Source: Gymnopilus junonius (lineage: Eukaryota; Basidiomycota; Agaricomycetes; Agaricales; Galerinaceae). Taken from it: a DNA stretch of 64,000 nucleotides. The notes beneath the pieces were generated by a model that worked only from the letters and a program-made list of their open reading frames with translations, made no database searches and had not been told where the DNA came from. The DNA lies in NCBI GenBank assembly GCA_015501075.1, contig JADNYJ010000006.1, positions 682,001 through 746,000 on the forward strand. Direction: 5' to 3'. This document shows, piece by piece, positions 1 through 9,846 of the stretch. How positions within the stretch are numbered: position 1 is the first letter of the stretch; every line of letters begins with the position of its first letter. The position numbers were made by a program, and so were the translations under genes.

Positions 1-152
1 CAGAGGTGCTTCGCAAGGCAGGCAAATGGAAACCACTCACCCCAGAGAATCCCACACCTTTAAGGCTTTTGGACATACCACTATCTTTGTCGCCTTTTCT
101 GGAAGAAGAACAGTGCTCCGTACTTGCGATCCCGTTCAACTTTTACGGCTAG
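1..152 (+). CDS. 3' end of an unidentified gene (partial)
   Basis: An open frame runs from the window edge (first full codon at base 3) to a TAG at 150-152, giving 49 residues. The peptide has a Pro/Leu-rich stretch and ends in FNFYG. There is no start codon and no intron in the visible part. I do not recognise the family. It lies tail to tail with the P450 gene that ends at 314, leaving about 160 bases between them. The alternative is that this frame is open by chance; the lack of low-complexity bias and the stop followed by AT-rich DNA favour a real 3' exon, but only weakly. Confidence 0.35.
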   Translation, partial: EVLRKAGKWKPLTPENPTPLRLLDIPLSLSPFLEEEQCSVLAIPFNFYG

Positions 153-313
153 AGCCGTATATTGTATCCTGAACGAACAATAACAAATCCTTAAAGGTGG
201 TGAAAAATCGACCCTAAGTTTTTATTTAGCATATCTATTCAGTGTTCATAAGCGAGGTGATGCAAGAAAAATGTCAAGCGGTGCGGAAGTTTGTTTAACT
301 CTACGAAGTATCG

Positions 314-2953
314 TTATTGCGCCAAGCGGACGATCAGCGGCAGCGCGGGATTACGCATTTCGAGTTCGGTGCTTGGAGTGACGATTTCTGTCATCTGCCA
401 GTATATTGGCTTATTCGGCAAGGACAACTCGAGTGTTTCAACGAAGAGGGCAATGACAACCTCTGGAGGAAAACAATGTCAGATATATGCCCCAAATAAA
501 CGTGCGATACGTACTCATCTCAAGCTGAGAAAACTTGAAGCCGCTGAAGAAATTTGAAAATAAATTGATTAGTCAGTAAGCGCTACATTTACGAGGCAGG
601 TATGGTAGTTGACTGTATTAAACTCGCTTACATGCAGGACCGACCACCTCCCAAGAACGTCATTCTGAGGACAAAGCTTTGTTAGGTTCGTGACAGCATC
701 TAAGCCATTCAACTTACAAATGAGAGTAAATTCCCGGAATGTGTGCATCCACTAAAGTCTTGGGCAACGGATTAAGCCACCTGTCTGGCTTCCATTCCGC
801 TGCATCTGGACCCCAGGTCTCTGTGTTCCTGTTCGAACCTACGATAGATACGTGGACAAGAGTCCCTTTCGACAGAGGAACCTCCCTGATCTCTTGGCCA
901 TCGATCCCTTTGATGGGTGTTCTAAGAGGGAGTATGCTATCTTGGCGGTTACTGGAGCCAACTTTTAATTAAGAGAGCAAATTGGAATTAGTTGAATATA
1001 TTTTACTTACACCCTCATCAGAACAGGGAAAGGCGGATAGCTATTTCGAAAAGTTTAAAAAGTATCACGGTTTTTAACCACATTGTTAACTCACAGTCGA
1101 AGGGTTTCTTTGCAGATCGCATCTAGATAAGGCAAAGAGTCAAGTTCATCATAGGCCAAATCGTGTCCCTCGTTGTTTTGCCGGGCATTTCTGATCTCTT
1201 CTCGAAGTCTATCCTGTACATCCTTATGTTGGGCCAGTAAATAGATAGTCCGCGATAGAGCACTGGATGTGGTGTCCGTCGCCGCGAAAGTCAATGTACT
1301 GAAGTAAGAACATGAGCCCCAATATCTGGAAAATCTTCAAGAAGACGCACAGCATCTGGCTTAATAGCTCCTTATCAGATACCCTATCGTCCTCGAAAGC
1401 TGAGGTATTAGCCTTTACTATGCAAGGAATGTCAAAACTCGGATATAAATTATTGAGACGAAAAACCCTGATACTTACTTAATGTACTGAGAACATCTTT
1501 CCCATTCCCAGCTTGATCCTCGATAACTTCGTGGTCTTCCTCGATGGCCTTTTTCCTGGAGTTGAAGATCTCAACAGAGGTATTGTAACACGTGTCTATG
1601 ATATCTCGGTATTGCTTGACTTCCGTGGATTCGCTACGCTCGACCACCCAACGCCTAAACTGTGGTGATCCTATTCTTGTGAGAATTGGAAATATGACCA
1701 TATTTAATAAGATATTGTTCCTTGATTTTCCCTGCAAAGGACTTGAAGCGCTTTTGAGCAAATACCCCTGTAGTTGATAAAGCCTCGGGTGCTTACACGA
1801 GTCTTTTGAATGCGACCCCATATGCATGTGGGACAGAATCTTCCGTGAGGCGGTCGAAAGAGTAGCCAAAACCGCATTGACCAATAAGCTCAAGAGCTAT
1901 GCGGTGCACCCAACTTAGGATGTCCACCTAGATAATCGATAAACCATCAGACTAGCCCATGATGTAGGTGCTACAAAAACAGAACGAACTTCCTGAGGAC
2001 CATGGTGAGCCTTCTGCATGAAGACGTTTCGGACCTAGAAATATTACATTAAGCCGATTTGTATAATCATGAATTATTCACCTTATGCGCGACTTCATAG
2101 AAGATTGGAACTAATGGCGATGTAAGAATCAACGCAATATTTTATATTGAATTTCTTTACCCATTTCACGGACATGGGCATTTGAGAACAAAGGGCTTAA
2201 CATCTTTCGCTGACGACGATGCTGGTCACCTGGTACATGCAAATGAGAAAGCGTATTCAGGACTGTAAGAGGGCTCCGAGTTCTTCTCACCGAAACTGGA
2301 CAATATCCCTCCTCCAAACATAAGCTTGGTAAGTCTAATACACGATATTTAGCACGTAGGACTGATCAAAATTGATCCTGAAATGCATACTCGACAAATG
2401 AATCCGTTTCCTCGTAGATATTGACATCCTGCAGTGATGACAACCTAGTATGAGCGGTGCCCCAGGGCTTTCTCGAGGACCAGAAATGGTGTACCTTCAC
2501 AAAGATGTGGTGCAAAGCTTGTGGGTCAAACGTGTACAGGTTACTAGCCTAAGTCAAAGGAAGATCAGACAAGGTTGCTCAATCCCAGTTTGAGGAGACA
2601 GCATACTCCACAGATCCCCTTTATCCGAGCAGTACTTCCATCTAAGTATCGATAATGTTAGTAAATGTGATAGCTGTGTTTCGAAAGATTTACATTTTTT
2701 CTCGATATTTTGATGGTAGTCCCAAGCCCATGTGCTGCTCAACTCCTTCAAACAGCCTTATTTGTTGTATTCGAGGTCATTCCCGGCATCAGAAAATAAA
2801 GAAAAACTAACCTGTAAGCCACGACGATGGTTCTGGGCCAGGAATATTATCCAACACCGTCGGGAATAAACGGCGACGGGCCAGGCGCCAGCATATCCAG
2901 GCAGTGGGAAGGATAAGGAGATGCTGAAGAGAAATACCAGGAGACGATGCCAT
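314..2953 (-). CDS. Cytochrome P450 monooxygenase, copy A of a tandem pair
   Basis: Membrane-anchored haem-thiolate monooxygenase with at least ten short exons. It starts at 2953 with a hydrophobic anchor (MASSPGISLQHLLILPTAW) followed by a Pro-rich hinge (NIPGPEPSSW). Further on are the C-helix region (HRRQRKMLSPLFS, about 2190-2230), the I-helix oxygen-binding motif AATDTTSS (about 1270), the K-helix ExxR in KETLRL (about 1100), the PDRW meander, and the haem-binding loop FLGGGRSCIGFKF. The Cys codon lies near 640, and the loop is interrupted by an intron right after the Cys. The stop is at 314. All junctions I tested keep frame, so the gene looks intact. The subfamily and substrate cannot be assigned by eye. 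Copy B follows upstream in the same orientation with the same intron pattern. Confidence 0.9.
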
Positions 2954-3693
2954 CCCAATCGACGAATACCAACCTCGAAGTGGCCTGAGGAAAGAGAAGG
3001 GGTTACGGTAGAAGCATTTTCGACCTTTTGAGAAAACCTTTGGCTGCCAGGCGCCACTTAGATAAGAGGTCAAGGACGTAATGGCGCGGTCGAGCAAGTG
3101 GCGTGATGATTGGATGACTTTGATGCAGATAACGCACCCAAGCTCTCCTCCCCCTCTTTGGGAGCCAATAGGGTGAATTGATAGCGTGAATCAATTGCTT
3201 GTCCAGAAGGAAGATCAAAGTTTCAGCAAACTCTATGGAACTTGAACTCGAGGTCCGCCCAGTCCGCCCATAGTAGAATTATAAACTTAATATTGAGCGG
3301 AGAAAATGGGGAGACTTCGTAACCCTAGCAGCCAGGTGCTTAGACCCGCCAGGGCGCTTCTCTTCTTTTGTGAAGTCGTACGCAGGTTGGAGAGTGGTTA
3401 AATTCGAAGCAAGAAAAGTGAGAACGGAAGATGAAAGATCTCTAATTGGATAACATATCGTGTTCAAAGTCAGAAATAAACAAGGCAACAACAAGTGTGC
3501 TGGACGATCTACTTCTCAGAAAATCTATTGATACCATTATGTAGGAGCCCTGCAGTAAAAGTCTCCAAGGTAATATGGAAGCATTGTCAAAGTCATCTAT
3601 ATTCTATGGTACTAATACTGGTCGATTCAAAAGTTGAGTCTAATGGTGAAAAGTAAACTTGATCAAGATATATATTATATACCGCCATACACA
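2954..3693. other. Intergenic region between the two P450 genes
   Basis: About 740 bases between the start of P450 copy A and the stop of copy B. It must hold the promoter of copy A and the 3' end of copy B. I see no coding exon, tRNA or repeat that I can support. Confidence 0.6.
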
Positions 3694-6322
3694 CTACTTC
3701 ACCAAACTAATGATTAGAGGCAACGTAGGATTGCAGCTTTCGAGTTGAGTATTTGGGGTGACTATGTCAGTCATTTGCCAGTGAATGGGCTTACTTGGAA
3801 GGGTTATTTCAAGTGATTCGACCAGGAGGGCGATGACCACCTCTGTAAATGCAGGTCAGTACTTCGAGAATCTCTCATGTGGAAAGCTAACACCTACTCA
3901 TCTCAAGTTGAGAGAACTTGAATCCGCTGAAGCAGAGTAACCATCAATAAAAGCATTTTTTTACGAGATGGTAGACCCTCAATGATTGCAGAGGTCAGTT
4001 CACTCACATGCATGATCGGCCACCTCCCAAAAATGTCATTCTGATGAGAAAGCTTTTGTGAGTTTGATTTCGACTGAAATGCAGAATGTCCAACTCACAA
4101 GTGAGAGTAAATACCCGGAACATGAGCATCAATTAAAGTATTTGGTAGCGGATTAAGCCATCTGTCCGGGTTCCATTCCGTTGCATCTGGGCCCCAAAAA
4201 TCTGGATTCCTGTTCGATCCAAGAAGAGACACGTGGATAACAGTCCCTTTAGAAAGAGGTATCTCCTGTATCTCCTGGCCATTAATGCCTCTGACGGGCG
4301 TTCTAAGAGGAAGTATGCTATCCTGCCGATTGCTAATATAACAAAAACCATCTTCAATCTGGTTACTGGCAAAATGCAACATTTTACTTACACTCTATTA
4401 AGGATAGGGAAAGGTGGATAGCTAGATAAAAGGTATAAGACTGAGCTTTATCCTGTACCAAGACTTAGACTCACAGACGAAGAGTTTCTTTGCAGATCGC
4501 ATCAAGGTAAGGCAAAGAATCGAGTTCATCGTAGCCTGGGTCTTGTCCGGCATTATTTTTACGAGCACCGCTAATTTCTTGGCGAAGTTTGTCCTGGACA
4601 TCCTTATTTTGAGCCAATAAGTGAATAGTCCGTGACAGAGCACTAGACGTCGTATCCGTTGCCGCGAAAGTCAGTGTACTGATATAAGAACATGAGCGCC
4701 AATATGTAGGGAAAAATCAAAACTCGCACAGTATTTGACTCAGAAGCTCCTTTTGGGGCACCTTATCCTCCTCGGATGCGTCTATGTTAGCCTTGACTAT
4801 CCGGTAGATAATAAGTGTTGACTCGTCAAGGGCACTGATGTGGACTCACTCAACATGCTGAGGACATCCTTCCCTTCCCTAACCTGATTATCATCCGTCT
4901 CCTCGCCTTCCTCGACGGCCTTTTTCTTGGCGTTAAAAATTTCAATGGAGGCGCTGTACATCGTATCCATGATGTCGCGATATTGCTTGACTTCCGAGGA
5001 TTCACTGTGCTCAATGATCCAACGCCTAAATCGCGGTGTTCCAACCCTTGCAAGGAATGGAAATATGACGAAGTTCATCAATACGTCATCTTTCGATTTT
5101 GCCTGCAAAGGACTAGAAAAATGTCGTTAGGCATTTCTATCTTCCATAGATATTTCAAGTACTTGCATAATTTGCTTAAAAGCAACACCGTATGGGTGTG
5201 GGACGGAGTTCTCTGTGAGAGGGTCAAAAGAATAGCCAAATCCGCATTGACCGATAAGCTCAAGAGCTATGCGGTTTATCCAACTCAGAACGTCCACCTA
5301 AAAATATTTTCAGGGAAGCACATAGACAGAAGGGAAAAAAAGGCGAACTTCCTGAGGGCCCAGCTGAGCCTTTTGTACAAAGACGCGTCGGACCTGGTGC
5401 AGAGTTAATCAATTCCGTTCGTTGGTAAGTCGTACAAAATAAAGGATGTCCACCTTATGCGCGACTTCGTAGAAGGTAGGAACTAATGGGGAGATATCTA
5501 TAAGTATTTGTGTGATATGTCAAAAATAGGCTTTACCCATTTCGCGGACGTGGGCATTCGAGAATAACGGAGTCAACATCTTTCGCTGACGACGATGCTC
5601 GTTACCTGGTAAATAGCATTGAGCTAACATTCCGGGACATTTCAAGCTTTCCCACCGAATGTAGACAATATTCCTCCTCCAAACATAAGTTTAGTAACTC
5701 TGATAAACGTTGTTCAGCGCTCCGAGGTCCCTCAGGAAATATGTGTTGAGGCCGCACTCAATGAACGAATCAGTTTCCTCGTAGATATTAAGATCCTGCA
5801 ATATAGTCGACAGTATCAGCAAAAGCTTCAATTAGTCATGGCAAAAGCCTAGCCTTCACGAAAATGTGTTGTAAAGCTTTTGGATCAAACGTGTATAAAT
5901 TGCTTGCCTAGAGCATAAAAAGGTGAGAGGGTTCCGTTAATCCATACATTGCAAAGGCATCGCACTCCATAAATGCCTTTTATCTGGGCGGTACTTCCAT
6001 CTGAGGGCGATTCGCCATAGTAAGTGAAAGCTCGTGCATTGAAATATAAGACTTGCATGTTCCTTCGAGCTTTTGATGGTATTCCCAAGCCCGTGTATTG
6101 GTCAAATCCTTTAGACAGCCTTACATAGCGCACTCGCAGTTCAGTTGGCGTCCAGGCAGAGAAACCAAAACAATGCTAACCTGTAAACCACGAGGACGGC
6201 TTTGGACCTGGGACATTGTCCAGCACCGTCGGGAATAATTGGCGACAGAGCAAGCGCCAGCATATCCAAGCAGTAGGAAGGATAAGGAGGTGATAAAGAG
6301 AAATGTCATGTGATGACGCCAT
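3694..6322 (-). CDS. Cytochrome P450 monooxygenase, copy B of a tandem pair
   Basis: Paralogue of the downstream copy with the same exon layout. It starts at 6322 (MASSHDISLYHLLILPTAW, membrane anchor) and stops at 3694. The PDRW meander region is at about 4150, the haem loop FLGGGRSCIG at about 4010-4045, and the final exon at 3694-3850. The I-helix and ExxR exon is at about 4480-4680. One intron near 6057 appears to use a GC donor (GGAACAT|GCAAGT), whereas copy A has GT at the same place. Frame is kept at every junction I checked, including the exon boundary at FIE|VTKLMF. It is likely functional and arose by tandem duplication. Substrate unknown. Confidence 0.9.
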
Positions 6323-6601
6323 CGAGACAGACACGGATGTCAAGGTAGTTCAAGTCGTTGAACAAGAAAGAAGGGTAGCGCGATGGGAAGCAATCCACTG
6401 CTTTATCTGCTACAGAGGCGAGAAAGCATGGATGGGCACCGTAGTGGTGTGATATTTAAATGCTTCTGAATTCGCGTCCGAAGTCAAAGAGAGTATTTGT
6501 ATTCGGGAACCACATTTAAAGTTGTATGAAAGCCCAGAATAGGGGGTAAAGACAGTACAATCTCGGACTAGTGGCCATCGAGTCTGCCGAAGTACAAGGA
6601 T

Positions 6602-6878
6602 TGTAGGACGGAGGCCTAGATACGCGTTGAGCGGTCTCAGTGTCGGAAAGGGAGTGACAACTAAGTTGATATTTACCTAGATACGCGTTGAGCGGTCTAG
6701 GGGTCGGGTCAGCTAATCTACATGCAGTACGTAGTAGGGAAGCTTTTACCTCAGTGTCGGAAAGGGAGTGACAACTGAGGAAGAAAGTGCCGGAGCGTTG
6801 ACTATATAGGATACGCGACGTGCATGTGACTAAGGAAACGTGACCGAAGGGTTCTGACACAGGACTGTAAGTCCAACA
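6602..6878 (-). repeat. 3' LTR of the copia-like element (CpG-rich version)
   Basis: 277 bp, TG...CA. It contains an internal direct repeat: the block CCTAGATACGCGTTGAGCGG occurs twice (about 6612 and 6676), and the block GTGTCGGAAAGGGAGTGACA also twice. It differs from the partner LTR only at CpG sites, where this copy keeps the CpG. Confidence 0.93.
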
Positions 6879-6958
6879 CACCCCCATCAGAACGTGAAGG
6901 TACAGTAATAAAGAGTGTGCTAGGAGAGTTGTGGTAGCATAGTTAGGCCGAGAACTTC

Positions 6959-7843
6959 TCAATGACAAATGAAAGTAGGGGATGGGAGAGCTTTTGTAAA
7001 TATGTCTGCAGGCATATCCGTCGTTGGTATCCAGGAGGTTGTAAATGATCCATCAAGGATAAGGTCGCGGATGAAGTGGTGGTGGATATCAATGTGTTTG
7101 GAGCGAGCTGAGATGGCTGGGGTTTCGGATAGGGCACATGCAGCTTGGTTATCACAAAGGATTGGGTAGGGTATTGGAGTTGGAAGCTTTAAGAATCCCA
7201 GGAAGGAGCGGAGCCATAGTGCCTCCTTGAATGCATGTGTCATGGCATAATATTCAGCCTCTGTTGATGACAAGGCAATAGTCCACTGCTTGACTGCAGA
7301 CCATGAAACCAGTGATCCTTCAAAGAAGAATGCATATCCTGAGATACTTTTCTGATCAGATGCATCTGAAGCCCAGTCAGCATCTGAGCATCCCACATTT
7401 TGTATGTATCCATTAATTGAACTTGGGATAGAGGGAGAAGGTGTACCTAGGCATAACACAAGGTGTCTGGTGCCTGAGAGGTATCTTAGGACGTGTTTAG
7501 CCATAAGGAAGTAGGAGTGTGTGGGTTTTGCATTGTGTTGACCCAGCCACATGGCATAGTAGGAGATGTCTGGTCTTGTGGTAATAGCGAGGTATAAGAG
7601 GCAGCCAACAAGGCACTGGTATTTGAGAGTAAGGTCAGTGTCCACTACATCTGGGAGGGAGTTCATGCACATTTCAGAGGGTTTGCTTGGAAAGGGTGTT
7701 GACGTCAGTTTGCATTTCAAGAGGTTCCATTCATCCAAGACCTCCTCCACATATACGTGTGATGAGGTTTGGGGAAGGGAGCAATCCATGGGGTACAGAT
7801 CCGATCCATGAAGTGAGGATATGTTGTGCTGCATTATCTTCAT
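6959..7843 (-). pseudogene. Copia Pol remnant: RT C-terminus and RNase H
   Basis: Open frame of about 290 residues. Visible are the late RT region (LVGCLLYLAITTRPDISY), the connection region (MAKHVLRYLSGTRHL), and the RNase H landmarks GCSDADWA, SSTEAEYYA and CDNQAA, followed by the typical KHIDIHHHFIRD and the end near DIFTKAL. This is the standard Ty1/copia Pol C-terminus. The RT catalytic YADD segment and everything N-terminal to it (integrase, protease) is absent. The true 5' end lies at the deletion junction around 7790-7815, not at a start codon. Confidence 0.9.
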
Positions 7844-8834
7844 CCCACCAGCATGTCAAGGCTGCAAGATCAGCAGGTGTTGGAGATAATGGCAATGTGG
7901 GTATGGGAGCAGGTATGCGATCTGGGCGGCCTGGGTCAATGGGTTCCAAAGGATCCAATATGTGGCCAATGAGTGAATTGGCCCAGAGCAGTGAGGTTAC
8001 AGCATTGTCCCAGGCAAAGAAGTCAAATTTGTTTGTAAGAAGTGGAATATGTGCTATACTAGGTAGGGTTTTAGAAAGGGGAAAAACAGGGTGAACAGAA
8101 GCTGAAGGTGAAGGAAGGCAGTATACATATTGAATTGGGGCAGTATTTTGGGTTGGTAAGGCATTATGTATTGGAAATGAAGGCTGAATGGGTGCTGTGT
8201 GTTGTGGGAGTTGGATGGACATTGGGTTAAAACTATTGGCAGGATAATTTGACAGTGGGGGTGGGTAGAATGGGGGGGGGAATATTAGAAACTACAGGAG
8301 CTTGTTGATTGGCTATACCTACAGGGGGTTGATAAGGGAGAGGATTGGCAGTCAGAATCTGTGCATATTGTTCATGAAGAGGTGGTACAGTGAAGGCAGG
8401 GTTGTTGTAAGATGAAAGCGATGAAGAGAATGGGATGAAAGCTAGATGGGAAGCATGTGGTGCAGACAAATGCTCTCTATTGGAAGGAATGTGTGAAGGA
8501 AATTGACTATATGCATGATTTAAAACAGGTCGATGTGGAACATCAGGAAGAATGAAAGTAATGGATGGGCATCTGCCCATGGTGGGAGCAAATAAAGTAT
8601 CAGAATCGGAAGCTACTAAATGTGCCTGGGATGAGGATGCATTCACGATGGCCAGGGCCTGTTGACCGATGTTGGCACCTGGTTCCGGAGTACTCTGTCC
8701 AGTGTCCATGTAGGGATTCCCTCCCCAAAGATGTTGCTCATTCAATGAATGGGTTGGAGTATCCATTGTTCGATGACTATATGTGCAAGAGAAAAATGTG
8801 AGTAGTGAGCTCGAGGCAAGTGAAAAAGCACACC
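7790..8834 (-). pseudogene. Copia gag N-terminal remnant
   Basis: Two frames, roughly 8233-8834 and 7790-8222, together look like one gag N-terminus. The first starts MDTPTHSLNEQH and is Pro/Ser-rich. The second contains FFAWDNAVTSLLWANSLIG and TCWWDEDNAAQHIL, which resembles the UBN2-type gag fold of fungal copia elements. The two frames are separated by a long G run (about 8271-8279), a likely slip site. No CCHC zinc knuckle follows; the sequence passes straight into RT at about 7800. Confidence 0.7.
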
Positions 8835-8929
8835 CAGACACCGGATGGGCTGAAAAACAGTCTGACAAAATGAAAAATTGGGTTATCGATCCTTTCTGAG
8901 TATGCAGTGCATGCCTAAGGCACCGTTCC

Positions 8930-8942
8930 GGGGCCTATAACC
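8930..8942 (-). other. Primer-binding-like site of the copia element
   Basis: Directly inside the 5' LTR, the minus strand reads GGTTATAGGCCCC. The second copia element in this window has GGTTATGGGCCCC in the equivalent position. This resembles the complement of an initiator-tRNA anticodon arm, the half-tRNA priming known from some Ty1/copia elements. The identity of the tRNA is inferred. Confidence 0.6.
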
Positions 8943-9219
8943 TGTAGGATGGAGGCCTAGATATGCATTGAGTGGTCTCAGTGTCGGAAAGGGAGTGACA
9001 ACTAAGTTGATATTTACCTAGATATGCATTGAGTGGTCTAGGGGTTGGGTCAGCTAATCTACATGCAGTACATAGTAGGGAAGCTTTTACCTCAGTGTCA
9101 GAAAGGGAGTGACAACTGAGGAAGAAAGTGCCGGAGCATTGACTATATAGGATACGTGACATGCATGTGACTAAGGAAACGTGACCGAAGGGTTCTGACA
9201 CAGGACTGTAAGTCCAACA
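8943..9219 (-). repeat. 5' LTR of the copia-like element (CpG-decayed version)
   Basis: 277 bp, same length as its partner with no indels. At all 13 positions of difference this copy has TG or CA where the other LTR has CG. Confidence 0.93.
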
Positions 9220-9309
9220 AGGATCATGAACTAGGAGAGATAAATCCCTAAGTAGAGATATTTGGATTAATTAAAGGATAGATTCATGCAAGTGAACAGG
9301 AAAAAGTTA

Positions 9310-9713
9310 CATTCATTCCACCAGCTAAGTAATGGCACACCACTGGCCAATGTCACACTTGTGACATGCATTTATCTCAACTAATTCAACTCACTTTCTC
9401 AATTCCTTTTGTAGCACATCTGTCAATATATTCTGCATCTCGTATCATAATTTTAGGGCTGCCAGATGAGCTCTCATTGAAGGGCATGCTGGCCAAAAGG
9501 GTGCATTTTTAGGATTTAGCTGAAAATGGGCATTCCCAGTAGTGGCACACCCATGTTTGCTCACTAATATCCAACCAAATGCTATGAATATTTGTAAATA
9601 CCTAGGACCCAATTTAATGAAATTTATTATGAAGTTTATTTGGGAAAAGGTTGAAGTTCAAAATTTGAAAATGATTTTAATATTCGGTGTGCCATTAGCT
9701 GGTGAATGACTGC
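9310..9713. mobile_element. MITE-like element with imperfect terminal inverted repeats
   Basis: The left end (9310-9341) carries CACCAGCTAAGTAATGGCAC and the right end (9688-9713) carries the inverted GTGTGCCATTAGCTGGTGAA, giving about 26-30 bp of imperfect inverted repeat around a non-coding ~400-bp body. A third partial copy of the GTGGCACACC motif lies near 9541. No convincing target duplication was found. Non-autonomous DNA transposon is the simplest reading. Confidence 0.5.
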
Positions 9714-9846
9714 ATAATGCAACAAATTCACAAATATATGGCACTTCCCATGCAGAAGATCTCCTTCGCAGCCACTGCTAAGGTAGAGGTAATCCATAGC
9801 CATCCAATGTCACATGACATAGTGTGATAAAGAGTGACAAAACAAC

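Larger units (their letters stand above)
6602..9219 (-). mobile_element. Internally deleted Ty1/copia-like LTR retrotransposon
   Basis: Complete insertion of 2618 bp bounded by two 277-bp LTRs (6602-6878 and 8943-9219) and by the direct duplication AGGAT at 6597-6601 and 9220-9224. Each LTR begins TG and ends CA. The coding strand is minus, so 8943-9219 is the 5' LTR. Just inside it is a primer-binding-like site (8930-8942), and just outside the 3' LTR a G-rich polypurine tract (6879-6889). The interior retains only the gag N-terminal half and the RT C-terminus plus RNase H. Protease, integrase and the RT catalytic part are missing, so it cannot transpose on its own. Confidence 0.93.

Noticed and set aside
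2300..2440. In-frame stop codons in the C-helix region of P450 copy A
   Set aside because: They lie in an intron (GTCGA|GTATGC...GTATTAG|ACTT) whose removal gives SFVELTKLMFGGG, as in copy B.
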